Source: an uncultured Oscillospiraceae bacterium
GTDB taxonomy: Bacteria; Bacillota; Clostridia; Oscillospirales; Oscillospiraceae
NCBI GenBank assembly: GCA_934553255.1
Contig: CAKTEZ010000004.1
Coordinates: 1-64,000 of the forward strand
Direction: 5' to 3'
Length of the DNA stretch: 64,000 bases
Shown here: piece after piece, positions 1 through 9,644 of the stretch
Layout of the letters: every line of letters starts with the position of its first letter
Numbering within the stretch: the first letter of the stretch is position 1
Notes under the pieces: model-generated
What the model saw: only the letters and a program-made list of their open reading frames with translations
Database searches by the model: none
What the model was told of the DNA's origin: nothing
Position numbers and translations under genes: made by a program

Positions 1-238
1 GCAGCACACCATCCGCGTCGAACAGTGCATAGCGTGTGAATCCATTATCCTTTGGTTCATAGACCTTCAGCGTGACGATTTGGCCGCCGACCTTCTCGGT
101 CAGCGTGAGCAGCACGGCGGGCGCGTCCGCCGCATCCGACGGTAATTCCTCTATGATGGGCTGCGGGGTGCGGCTGGCAAAAATGACGCAGAGGGCAAAG
201 ACCAGCAGAAACAGCGGCAGGGCGAGCTTTCGACTCAT
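1..238 (-). CDS. Small anchored/secreted hypothetical protein (partial, C-terminus off window)
   Basis: A leftward gene whose first 79 codons are visible. It begins with a basic N-terminus and a hydrophobic stretch at about residues 5-22 (starts MSRKLALPLF), which looks like a signal peptide or membrane anchor. An Asp/Glu/Pro-rich linker follows, then a beta-strand-like segment with VLLTLTEKVGG. The ATG is preceded by a good GGAGGAG ribosome-binding site and a sigma-A-like promoter, so it is a real gene start. It lies downstream of spoIVA but has its own promoter. I do not recognise the family; the C-terminal part needed to judge is outside the window. Confidence 0.6.
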   Translation of the reverse strand, partial: MSRKLALPLFLLVFALCVIFASRTPQPIIEELPSDAADAPAVLLTLTEKVGGQIVTLKVYEPKDNGFTRYALFDADGVL

Positions 239-269
239 GGCAAACTCCTCCGGTTATTGTTATGTAAAC

Positions 270-298
270 AGCATAGCAGTCGGCGGAGGAAAAAGCAA
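270..298 (-). promoter_or_regulatory. Sigma-A-type promoter of the anchored hypothetical gene
   Basis: Reading leftwards, TTGCTT (293-298) and TATGCT (270-275) are separated by 17 bases, and the transcript would start near 263, just ahead of the ribosome-binding site. Two imperfect GTTAC/GTAAC palindromes lie directly upstream (299-335). Confidence 0.5.
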
Positions 299-334
299 GT
301 TACAAAGCGGTAACATTCCGGTTACAAGCTGTAA

Positions 335-361
335 GGGAGAGAGGGGAATTTCCCCTCTCTC
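335..361 (-). terminator. Hairpin after spoIVA
   Basis: A near-perfect inverted repeat, GGAGAGAGGGGAA with its complement, sits 9 bases beyond the spoIVA stop codon. It lacks a following T-tract on the minus strand, so it may be an mRNA-stabilising hairpin or a weak terminator. Confidence 0.45.
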
Positions 362-369
362 CGTGATTT

Positions 370-1851
370 TCACAGGATAATGCAGATCAGGCCGCCGCTG
401 CCCTCGTTGATGATGCGCTCGAGCGTCTGGCGGAGCTTTGCGCGCGCGTCATCCGGCATCCTCTTGAGCTTGGCTTGCAGGTCCTCGCCCACGATCTCAT
501 GGAAGCTGCGGCCGAAGATATTCGACTGCCATATCTTCGTCGTGTCGCCCTCAAACTCCTGCAAGAGATAATTCACCATGTCCTCGCTCTGCTTCTCATT
601 GCCGACGATGGGCGAAACGGTGGTCTCAATGTCGGCGCGTATGATGTGCAGGCTCGGCGCGCTGGCCTTGAGGCGAATGCCGTAGCGCCCTCCCTGCTTC
701 ATGATCTCCGGCTCCTCAAGGTTCAGCTCGTCGACCGTCGGCACGACCACGCCGTAGCCCGTTTCACGCGCGCAGCGCACCGCGTCAGCCACCTTGTCGT
801 AATCCGCCTTGACCACGGAAAGTTCGGTGAGCAGACTCATCAGGTCGCCGTCGTCCGCTACATGGAAGCCGGACTGCTCGCTGAGCGTCTGATAGAATAG
901 GGCGCGCGGAAGCTGCAATTCGGCACTCGCCACGCCGCTGCCGAGCGAAATAGCGCGGACACGCGCGCCGCTGATGCCCTCGTAGGCGCGCATGGCGTCC
1001 ACAGCAGGCGTGACCTCACGAATGCGGTGAAGCCCCTTTGCTCCCTCACGGATACTGCGGTACAGCCCCGCCTGAATGGGGTGACCGCAGGGCAGCGCCG
1101 TGACCCACGAGGGCAGAAACAGCTCTAATTCCGTCAGCGGGAACTCATAGAGCAGCGCCTTGAGAATGTCCCCCACCGCCACATCGTCCAACTCCAGACA
1201 GTTGACCGGCAAACAGCACACACCGTACTGTGAAGCAATACCGCCTGCCATTGCCTGCACACGCTGTGATTTTGGGTCTACCGCGTTGAGCAGGACCAGA
1301 AACGGCTTGCCGATCTCCTGCAATTCGCGGATCACGCGGCCCTCCGCCTCAACATAGTCCTCGCGCGGGATGTCGGTGATGCTGCCGTCGGTCGTAATGA
1401 CGATGCCGATGGTCGAATGCTCGCGGATGACGCGGTTCGTCCCCAGCTCCGCCGCCTCCGCCATGGTCACGGGATGATCCATCCACGGTGTTGTAACCAT
1501 GCGCGGACCGTCGCCGTCGTACTGCCCCGCAGCGCCCGGGACCATGTAGCCTACGCAATCGATGAGCCGGACGGAGCAGCTTGCTCCCTCATCCAACGCA
1601 ATGTCTACCGCCTCCTCCGGTACGAACTTCGGCTCGGAGGTCATGACCGTGCGGCCGCTGCCGCTCTGCGGCAGCTCATCCTTGGCGCGCTCGCGACGGT
1701 AGACATTCTCGATGTTCGGGATGACCTGCGTTTCCATAAAGCGCTTGATAAAAGTGGATTTTCCGGCGCGCACCGGACCGACCACGCCGATGTAGATGTC
1801 GCCCGCCGTGCGCGTGGCGATGTCCTGATAGATGCCGGTATTTGTTGTCAT
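370..1851 (-). CDS. spoIVA: Stage IV sporulation protein A (spore coat ATPase SpoIVA)
   Basis: SpoIVA is the cytoskeletal ATPase that polymerises on the outer forespore membrane to form the coat basement layer. The 493-aa protein matches the usual length of about 492. A P-loop, GPVRAGKS, lies at residues 25-32 with Lys31 as the nucleotide-binding lysine, and the C-terminus is hydrophobic (ICIIL), as in the family. It is transcribed leftwards just downstream of sipL but separated from it by a terminator. A candidate sigma-E promoter lies at 1887-1915 and a GGAGGAG ribosome-binding site precedes the ATG. Assignment is secure; mother-cell expression is inferred from the family and the promoter. 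Confidence 0.96.
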   Translation of the reverse strand: MTTNTGIYQDIATRTAGDIYIGVVGPVRAGKSTFIKRFMETQVIPNIENVYRRERAKDELPQSGSGRTVMTSEPKFVPEEAVDIALDEGASCSVRLIDCVGYMVPGAAGQYDGDGPRMVTTPWMDHPVTMAEAAELGTNRVIREHSTIGIVITTDGSITDIPREDYVEAEGRVIRELQEIGKPFLVLLNAVDPKSQRVQAMAGGIASQYGVCCLPVNCLELDDVAVGDILKALLYEFPLTELELFLPSWVTALPCGHPIQAGLYRSIREGAKGLHRIREVTPAVDAMRAYEGISGARVRAISLGSGVASAELQLPRALFYQTLSEQSGFHVADDGDLMSLLTELSVVKADYDKVADAVRCARETGYGVVVPTVDELNLEEPEIMKQGGRYGIRLKASAPSLHIIRADIETTVSPIVGNEKQSEDMVNYLLQEFEGDTTKIWQSNIFGRSFHEIVGEDLQAKLKRMPDDARAKLRQTLERIINEGSGGLICIIL

Positions 1852-1886
1852 AGCGATCTCCTCCGAATTCTCACCGTTCTTGCTTC

Positions 1887-1915
1887 ACTATATGACCGAG
1901 CCGTGTCCGGTATGA
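1887..1915 (-). promoter_or_regulatory. Candidate sigma-E promoter of spoIVA
   Basis: Leftwards, TCATACC (1909-1915) and CATATAGT (1887-1894) are 14 bases apart. They resemble the mother-cell sigma-E consensus (KMATATT, 14-15 bases, CATACAHT), matching 5 of 7 and 6 of 8 positions. This agrees with the known sigma-E control of spoIVA in Bacillus, but it is a match by eye only. Confidence 0.4.
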
Positions 1916-1921
1916 CAAGCC

Positions 1922-1953
1922 GAAAAAAGAAAAAGAGCCTTTCGGCTCTTTTT
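1922..1953 (-). terminator. Rho-independent terminator of sipL
   Basis: A 10-bp stem (AAAAAGAGCC / GGCTCTTTTT) with a 4-base loop is followed on the minus strand by CTTTTTT. It lies 14 bases past the sipL stop and separates sipL from spoIVA. Confidence 0.8.
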
Positions 1954-1967
1954 CCGGAAGCGCGTTT

Positions 1968-3503
1968 TCAGCGGCGCGGGATCAGCAGCATTTCCCCCGC
2001 AGGCGCGTCTGCTTCGGAGGCCAATTCGTTTGCGGCGAGAATGTCGGCAACCGTCGTGCGGCAGCTCTTGGCGAGATCCCAGAGCCTCTGCTCCGGCCGC
2101 AGGGCGCGCAGCACGAGAGACGGCGTCTCTCCCCCGCTCTCCTGCAGCGGCTCGGCCTTGAGCGATGTAAGGCATACGCAGCGGCACACGCCGGTACACG
2201 CAAGCGTGAAGATCACGGGGAAGCGCACCTCAATCCCGTCGGCCGCGGCTGCCGCGCTGACCTCCCCCGCCGTCACGCCGCGCACGGTGGCTGTGCAGCC
2301 TTTCGGGACGGCGACGCGCGCCGAGATCTCCGTGCGCCGCTCGACCATAAGCGGCGCGCCGCCCTCGTCCAGATACAACACGCGGATAACGGCCGCGGCA
2401 CGCGGGAGCGCCGCCCCCTCCTCCTGCACCATGGTCACGCCGCCGAAGCTGACCTCAGCGCAGAGAATGCTGACAGGCTCCACGCCGGTCTCGATCTGCT
2501 CGCGCACATTTTGCTCCTGCGTAACGGCTTCCACCTCGCCGCACAGCTCCATCGCCTGCATCTGCGGAGCCAACTCGTGGCTCGTGCTGTAGAGATCGGT
2601 GATGCAGCGCAGCGTCACCCGTCGGCGCAGCAGCACGCAGGCGTGCAGAAAGAGTTTTACGGAGATGCTCCGTGGGTCGCTGCCGTCCTCTCCGCCGATA
2701 CGAAATTCCGCTCCGGTCAGGCGGAGGTGCGCCTCTGCCGAGGTGTTCTCGTCTGCCTCCTCGATCCCTTCAACGATCTGCGAGAACGGCAGTTCCGCTC
2801 CGGCACGGCAGAGTGTCCCGCTTTCGGAAAGATAGAGCAGGTCCACGCACGCAAGGCCCTTGAGAATGACCTTGCCGCCGAGCAGGCGGCACTCCGTCGT
2901 CCGCAGCTTTACGGTCTCGTGCAGCAGCTCTGCCGCAGACTCCTTGCTGCCGGAGAGCAGCAGTTCGTCGGAAAACACAAAATCCTTGTGCCGCAGCGCA
3001 CAGATGAGCGACACATTCTGCGTTTCGACCAGTGTTTCCACACCGTAGTTCGATGCTCCGGCGACCTCGCCGCAGACCGTGATCTGCGCGGCGCAATAAG
3101 GCGCCGCCTTCCATTCGACAACGGCATGGGTCGTCAGCTTGCGCGGGTTGAGGACACGGACCTCAAGGGAGACCACCGTCCCGTCGAGGCAGAGTTCCTT
3201 GCACCCCTCGCGCAGACGGCTCTCCAGCGTTTCCTCCATAGGCAGCGAGTATTCAAAGCTTTTCAGTCCGCCGCTGCCGTCCGCTATGTACAGCAGCGTC
3301 ACGCGCAGCGTTCCGGATACCGACACCCGTCCGTCTGTGATCTCGCGGCTGTGCAGAAAGAGACAGCCGCTGCTCTCCACGATGCGGGCAATGTCGGGGC
3401 AGTAGTCCGGAATAATGGTTTCCGTGCTTTGCTCACGCGTTTCAACGAACGGCGGCAGCGCGTCATAACAGGAATAGGTCTCTTTGCACAGTTCAAGCTC
3501 CAT
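1968..3503 (-). CDS. sipL: SipL-type spore coat morphogenetic protein (SPOCS/DUF3794 domains, C-terminal LysM)
   Basis: This 511-aa protein has SPOCS (DUF3794)-type repeats over most of its length and a C-terminal LysM-like module (about residues 466-511, ending LLIPRR). That is the architecture of SipL, which in Clostridioides difficile binds SpoIVA and is needed for coat and cortex assembly, playing the role of SpoVID in Bacillus. I chose the ATG at 3503 (MELELCKETY) because GGAGAGG lies 6 bases upstream; the frame is open further upstream, but that stretch overlaps spoVM. Its position between spoVM and spoIVA strongly supports the assignment. Confidence 0.85.
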   Translation of the reverse strand: MELELCKETYSCYDALPPFVETREQSTETIIPDYCPDIARIVESSGCLFLHSREITDGRVSVSGTLRVTLLYIADGSGGLKSFEYSLPMEETLESRLREGCKELCLDGTVVSLEVRVLNPRKLTTHAVVEWKAAPYCAAQITVCGEVAGASNYGVETLVETQNVSLICALRHKDFVFSDELLLSGSKESAAELLHETVKLRTTECRLLGGKVILKGLACVDLLYLSESGTLCRAGAELPFSQIVEGIEEADENTSAEAHLRLTGAEFRIGGEDGSDPRSISVKLFLHACVLLRRRVTLRCITDLYSTSHELAPQMQAMELCGEVEAVTQEQNVREQIETGVEPVSILCAEVSFGGVTMVQEEGAALPRAAAVIRVLYLDEGGAPLMVERRTEISARVAVPKGCTATVRGVTAGEVSAAAAADGIEVRFPVIFTLACTGVCRCVCLTSLKAEPLQESGGETPSLVLRALRPEQRLWDLAKSCRTTVADILAANELASEADAPAGEMLLIPRR

Positions 3504-3567
3504 GGTAGTCCTCTCCTTTGGCATGGTTTGCTCTACTCTATGCACACGGAGACCGCAGTATACCTGT

Positions 3568-3645
3568 TTACTCCTCCCGGATGCCGAACAGCACGCGCAG
3601 GACGCTGCCCAACGCTTTCGGCGACTTCCATACAACGATCTTCAA
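3568..3645 (-). CDS. spoVM: Stage V sporulation protein M (SpoVM), 25 aa, TTG start
   Basis: A 25-codon gene starting with TTG, preceded by a strong GGAGGTG ribosome-binding site. The product, MKIVVWKSPKALGSVLRVLF followed by GIREE, aligns with the 26-aa Bacillus SpoVM: MK at the start, a hydrophobic patch, KxPKxLG at residues 7-13, an arginine at 17 and FG at 20-21. SpoVM is an amphipathic helix that recognises the curved forespore membrane and recruits SpoIVA. In Bacillus subtilis spoVM lies downstream of the rsgA region, as here, and sipL and spoIVA follow immediately. Easily missed because of its length and start codon. Confidence 0.88.
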   Translation of the reverse strand: MKIVVWKSPKALGSVLRVLFGIREE

Positions 3646-3652
3646 AGTCTGT

Positions 3653-3805
3653 TCACCTCCTCCGCATACAGCCCCAACCACAGGCGATGAGAAGAAACGC
3701 GACCAAAAACATAAGAAAACCAACCGGAAAAATGGCAACGATCAGAATTGCCGAGCCGAGCGCCAGAGCGCAAAAGCCGAGCCAGCACCGGTTTCCGCCC
3801 CACAT
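3653..3805 (-). CDS. 50-aa one/two-helix membrane protein upstream of spoVM
   Basis: The ATG at 3805 follows GGAGGAGGTGCGGCC, an excellent ribosome-binding site. The 50-aa product is almost wholly hydrophobic (LGFCALALGSAILIVAIFPV, then a second hydrophobic stretch) and ends with Cys-Met-Arg-Arg-Arg. The codons for the final arginines and the TGA form the GGAGGTGA ribosome-binding site of spoVM, so translation of the two is probably coupled. I do not recognise the family. Its position at the head of the spoVM-sipL unit suggests a link to the forespore membrane, but that is inference. A longer reading from 3889 lacks a ribosome-binding site. Confidence 0.65.
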   Translation of the reverse strand: MWGGNRCWLGFCALALGSAILIVAIFPVGFLMFLVAFLLIACGWGCMRRR

Positions 3806-3842
3806 GGCCGCACCTCCTCCCCTTTCTGTTCTGCTGCTCCAG

Positions 3843-3871
3843 TATATACTGCGCGGCGGCATTCGGTGCAA
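3843..3871 (-). promoter_or_regulatory. Candidate promoter of the small membrane protein-spoVM-sipL unit
   Basis: Leftwards, TTGCAC (3866-3871), a 17-base spacer and TATATA (3843-3848). It resembles sigma-A; a sporulation promoter would be expected on functional grounds, but no good sigma-E -35 was seen at the right spacing. Confidence 0.35.
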
Positions 3872-3873
3872 AG

Positions 3874-3899
3874 AAAAGCGGCGGAGCAACGCTCCGCCG
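3874..3899 (-). terminator. Rho-independent terminator of the rsgA operon
   Basis: A 9-bp GC-rich stem (CGGCGGAGC / GCTCCGCCG) with a 3-base loop, followed on the minus strand by CTTTTC. It lies just past the rsgA stop codon and closes the long operon that begins at cdaA. Confidence 0.8.
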
Positions 3900-3907
3900 T
3901 CTTCGTA

Positions 3908-4776
3908 TCAGGTATTCCATTCCTTGAGGTCCTTCAGCTCCCCATAGAGCCGCAGATAACTCTCGTGCCGCGAGCGCGCGATCTCCCCCGCGCGGACCGC
4001 CTCCAGCACGGCGCAGCCCTTTTCCTTCGTGTGGCTGCATCCGACAAAGCGGCACGCCCCAAGGTAGGGTGCGAAGTCCAAAAAGGTCTCCGGCAGCCGC
4101 GCCTTCAGCTCCAGTCCCAACTCGTCCGCGTCGAACGAGGAAAATCCGGGCGTGTCGATGATCTCCGCGCCGCCCGCAAGGGCATACAACTCCACATGGC
4201 GCGTGGTGTGCCGCCCGCGTCCGAGCGCCTGACTGACCTCGCCGACCTTGAGCGAAAAGCTGGGGTCAAGTGCATTCAAAAGGCTGGATTTTCCAACGCC
4301 GGAGTTTCCTGTAAAGGCGGACACCTTACCAGAGATCATCCCCCGTAGCGTCTCGATCCCCTCACCTGTTTCGGCGCTGGCAAGGACACACGGGAACCCC
4401 GCCTTTTCGTAGATGGCACACAAACCGTCCGCACGGTCCAGATCGGCCTTGTTGATGCAGAGCAGCACATCGCAGTTTTTCAGCGCGGCAATGGCCGTCA
4501 TGCGGTCAATAAGGTAAGGATCGGTCCTGGGGATCGCATTCGACGAAACGATCACAAGCTGGTCGATGTTGGCGACGGCAGGGCGTGCAAATGCGCTGCG
4601 CCGCGGCTCGATGGCGTCGATAACGCCCTCGTCGCCGGTCACGGTGAAATCCACCCAGTCGCCGACGAGCGGCGAAATGCCCTCCTTGCGAAAGCGGCCG
4701 CGGGCGCGGCAGGTCACCGTGCGCTCGCCGGTATCCACATAGTAGAAGCCGCTGAGGGCTTTTCGTATCCTTCCCC

Positions 4777-4780
<4 letters not shown>
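3908..4780 (-). CDS. rsgA: Ribosome small subunit-dependent GTPase RsgA
   Basis: RsgA is a circularly permuted GTPase that helps late maturation of the 30S subunit. The 290-aa protein has an N-terminal OB-fold (about residues 1-65), NKAD (G4) at 110-113 ahead of the P-loop GNSGVGKS at 158-165, DTPG at 209-212, and the zinc-binding C243, C248, H250 and C256. G4 preceding G1 is the family signature. It starts with GTG in a GTGA overlap with the prkC stop. It is the last gene of the operon and is followed by a terminator. The classic prpC-prkC-rsgA order is kept. Confidence 0.96.
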
Positions 4781-6506
<1,726 letters not shown>

Positions 6507-6519
<13 letters not shown>

Positions 6520-7277
6520 GCTTCTCCCTCCTTTCCTTCCATATCGTCATAAAGCAGCACAGCCGTCACATTGTCCGGCGCGCCGCGTTGTTTGGAAAGC
6601 TGCAAAAGCTGCTCCAGACTTTCCTCCGGCGCTGCGCCGCGGAGGACCGTTTCCAGCATTTCCTCGTCCCGCACGGTCACCACGAGTCCATCGGAGCAGA
6701 GGAGCAGCGCCTCCCCCCGCGCAAGCGCGACCTCGTACACATCGCAGGCGGTGCTTGCCTCCGGGCCAAGCGCGCGGGTGATAAGATTTCGGTTCGGATG
6801 GGTGCGCGCCTGCTCCGCCGTGATGTTGCCGCTGGCGATCAGACCCTCGACCACGGAGTGATCGCGCGTAATGCGCTCCGCCCTGCCGCAGCCAAGCCGA
6901 TAGGCGCGGCTGTCGCCGACATTGCACACAACGGCGATGTTCCCGCAGGTAACGGCGGAAACGAGCGTAGTCCCCATGCCGCGGCACTCCGCGTGTTCGG
7001 CGGCATGGCGGTTGACCGCCGTGTTCGCTCTGGAAACACAGTAGGCCGCCGCCTCACGCAGCTGCTGCACGCCCATGTCCTCGCGCAGAACGGCGCGCAT
7101 TCCTTCGACGAAGGTATGCACAGCAAGGCGGCTGGCGACCTGACCGCCGTTTTCACCGCCCATACCGTCGCAGACAACAGCGATGATCTGCCCTTCCGCC
7201 GCGCCGCGCTCGATCGCGAAGGTGTCTTGATTTTCGTGGCGCTGAAGACCAATGTCCGTGATACCGCAAGCCTTCAT
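6507..7277 (-). CDS. prpC: PP2C-type Ser/Thr protein phosphatase (PrpC/Stp1)
   Basis: A 256-aa metal-dependent protein phosphatase that reverses PrkC phosphorylation. Early metal-binding motifs are visible (HENQD near residues 14-18, CDGMGG at 36-41), as are the later SDG and DNVT motifs near the C-terminus, the standard PPM/PP2C set. The start overlaps the rlmN stop as ATGA, and the end overlaps prkC. The length fits the soluble bacterial PPM class. No unusual feature. Confidence 0.95.
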
Positions 7278-8311
7278 CGCAGTTCCCTCCCTTTTGCTTC
7301 CATTTCCTTGCGGCGCAGCTGCCCGCAGGAGGCGTCTATGTCTCCGCCGAGGCTGCGGCGCACCGTAGCCGTCAGGCCGCGGCTCTCCAAGCGTTTCTGG
7401 AACGCCGCTACGCGGCGGCTCGGCTTGAACTCGCTCTCGACCACATCGTTGAGCGGAATGAGGTTGACATGCCCCGGCATACCGTGAATGCGTTCGGCGA
7501 GAAGGTCTGCCTGCCAGTCGTGGTCGTTCACACCGTCGATCATCGCATATTCAAACGAGATGCGGCGGCCGGTCCGCTTGAAATAGCGGTGGCAGGCGGC
7601 AAACAGCTCCTCCACATCGTAGGCGTTATTGACCGGCATGATGCGGCTGCGTGTCGCGCTGTCCGGCGCATGAAGCGAAACGGAAAGCGTAAGCTGCAGG
7701 TTCTCCTCCGCGAGCGCGTCAATGCCCGGGACGACCCCGCAGGTGGAAAGCGAGATGTGCCGCATACCGATGTTCAGCCCGTCCGGATGGTTGACCAGAT
7801 GCAGAAAACGAAGCACATTTGCGCGGTTGTCCAGCGGCTCGCCGATGCCCATGAGAACAATATTTGAGATCTCGCGGCCCGCGTCCAGTTGCGTGAACAG
7901 CACCTGATCCAGCATTTCGGACGGTGTAAGATCCCTTACCTTGCCCGCTATCGTAGAAGCGCAGAATTTGCACCCCATGCGGCAGCCGACCTGCGAGGAG
8001 ATGCAGACCGTGTTGCCGTGGTGATAACTCATAAGCACCGTCTCGATGCAGTTGCCGTCGCGCAGCTCCCAGAGGTATTTGATGGTCCCGTCAAGCTTGG
8101 AGACCTGTTTGCGCGCTATCACAGATTCTGTAATGTAAAACTCCTTGTCAAGCTTTTCGCGCAGAGGCTTGGAGAGATTGTTCATCTCCGCAAAACGCAC
8201 CGCACCCTTATGCAGCCAGGAAAACACCTGCCTGCCGCGGAAGGCGGGTTCGCCCATCTTGCGCAGCGCAGCGGTGATCTCCTCTTGTGTCATGGATTTG
8301 ATGTCGATCAT
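7274..8311 (-). CDS. rlmN: 23S rRNA (adenine2503-C2)-methyltransferase RlmN
   Basis: A radical-SAM methyltransferase that modifies A2503 of 23S rRNA (and some tRNAs). The 345-aa protein carries the CX3CX2C iron-sulfur motif at C110, C114 and C117 (CRMGCKFC), an N-terminal helical accessory domain, and the conserved late cysteine in DASCGQL near the C-terminus that resolves the methyl adduct. The ATG at 8311 follows GAGAGGAC. It lies ten bases after rsmB in an operon with prpC-prkC-rsgA, the standard order in Bacillota. Confidence 0.96.
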   Translation of the reverse strand: MIDIKSMTQEEITAALRKMGEPAFRGRQVFSWLHKGAVRFAEMNNLSKPLREKLDKEFYITESVIARKQVSKLDGTIKYLWELRDGNCIETVLMSYHHGNTVCISSQVGCRMGCKFCASTIAGKVRDLTPSEMLDQVLFTQLDAGREISNIVLMGIGEPLDNRANVLRFLHLVNHPDGLNIGMRHISLSTCGVVPGIDALAEENLQLTLSVSLHAPDSATRSRIMPVNNAYDVEELFAACHRYFKRTGRRISFEYAMIDGVNDHDWQADLLAERIHGMPGHVNLIPLNDVVESEFKPSRRVAAFQKRLESRGLTATVRRSLGGDIDASCGQLRRKEMEAKGRELR

Positions 8312-8321
8312 AGTTGTCCTC

Positions 8322-9644
8322 TCATCGGCGCGTCATGCGGCAGATGTAAAAGCCGTCCGTACCGTCGCGCTGCGGCCAGAGCGTAATATGCCCGTACACC
8401 ATGCCGATGGGTGCGGGCAGCGAAAAGGTGTCGTATGCAAAGTCTGAATGGGTGCGGAGGAACGCGCCGGTCACGCCCTCGTTCTCCTCCGGCAGCACCG
8501 TACAGGTCGAATAGACCAATGTTCCGCCGGGGCGCACATAGCGCGATGCGTTGTCTAAAATAGCGCTCTGAATGGCGGGAAGTCCCGTCAGCGCCGTCAT
8601 ATCCTTATAACGAATGTCCGGCTTTTTGCGAATGATGCCAAGGCCGGAGCATGGCACATCGCACAGCACAACATCTGCCTTGCCCACGAGCGCTTCGTCG
8701 CAGATGCGGCCGTCCGCAAGGCGGACCTCCACGCATTTGATGCCGAGGCGCTCCGCGCCCAGCTCCATGAGTCGAAGCTTATGCTCCTCCATGTCGCAGG
8801 AGAGGATATGCCCCGCCCCGCCCATCTGCATCGCCATGGCAAAGGACTTCCCGCCCGGAGCGGCACAGGTGTCGATCACGAACTCGCCGCGTTTCGGCGC
8901 GGCGGTCAGCGCGGTCAGCTTGGCGGCGGCGTCCTGCACGGTGAACCAGCCCTCGCGCCACGCCGTCAGGTCCTCCAGATCGCCCGTGCCGGAAACGGTG
9001 AAGCAATCCGTGAGCCATGGATGCGGCGTCACCTGTATGCCCTCGCCCTCCAGCTCCGCGCGGAGCACGGCAGAGTCGGTCTTGAGCGTGTTGGTATGTA
9101 TCGTGGTCGGGACGCTCTCGTTGTTCGCGCGGAGAAAGGCTTCCGCCTCCTCCGCACCGAGCAGAGCGATCATACGCTCGACCAGCGCGCGGGGATGGCT
9201 CGTCCGCACGGACAACTCCTCCACCCTGTCGCGGAAGGCAAGCGGCTCGTCCCGCCTGCGGTCCACGCTGCGAAGAACGGCGTTCACCAGTCCCGCCGCA
9301 CGAGTGAGCTTGTGCGCCTTCGCCATCTCCACCGCCTCGTTCACTGCGGCGTTAACGGGGACCTTGTCCATCAGCAGGATCTGATAGGCGCCAAGCCGCA
9401 GAATGTCGAGCAGAAGCGGCTCCAGCTTTTCCGGCCGCTGCGTCAGGCAGCGCGCCAGACAAAAATCAAGGTAGATGCGGTTTTGCACCACGCCGTAGGT
9501 CAGACGGCTGACAAACGCCGCGTCGCGGCCCGTAAGCGTGTTCCGCCTGAGCGTGTGCTTGAGCGCGCCGTCCACCCACGCACCGTTCCGTCGGCAGGCA
9601 GTCAGCACCTCAAGCGCCGCTTCGCGCGCACGATCCGTCCTCAT
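8322..9644 (-). CDS. rsmB: 16S rRNA (cytosine967-C5)-methyltransferase RsmB
   Basis: SAM-dependent m5C methyltransferase for helix 31 of 16S rRNA. The 440-aa protein has an N-terminal NusB-like RNA-binding domain (about 1-140) and a C-terminal Rossmann methyltransferase domain with CAAPGGKS at 260-267, the PCSG motif with Cys332 and a second catalytic-type cysteine in STC near residue 383. Length and both cysteines match the family. It overlaps the upstream peptidase gene as ATGA. Secure assignment. Confidence 0.95.
   Translation of the reverse strand: MRTDRAREAALEVLTACRRNGAWVDGALKHTLRRNTLTGRDAAFVSRLTYGVVQNRIYLDFCLARCLTQRPEKLEPLLLDILRLGAYQILLMDKVPVNAAVNEAVEMAKAHKLTRAAGLVNAVLRSVDRRRDEPLAFRDRVEELSVRTSHPRALVERMIALLGAEEAEAFLRANNESVPTTIHTNTLKTDSAVLRAELEGEGIQVTPHPWLTDCFTVSGTGDLEDLTAWREGWFTVQDAAAKLTALTAAPKRGEFVIDTCAAPGGKSFAMAMQMGGAGHILSCDMEEHKLRLMELGAERLGIKCVEVRLADGRICDEALVGKADVVLCDVPCSGLGIIRKKPDIRYKDMTALTGLPAIQSAILDNASRYVRPGGTLVYSTCTVLPEENEGVTGAFLRTHSDFAYDTFSLPAPIGMVYGHITLWPQRDGTDGFYICRMTRR

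Noticed and set aside
3504-3635. A 44-residue N-terminal extension of SipL
   Set aside because: That stretch is the spoVM gene in another frame, and the ribosome-binding site lies before the ATG at 3503.
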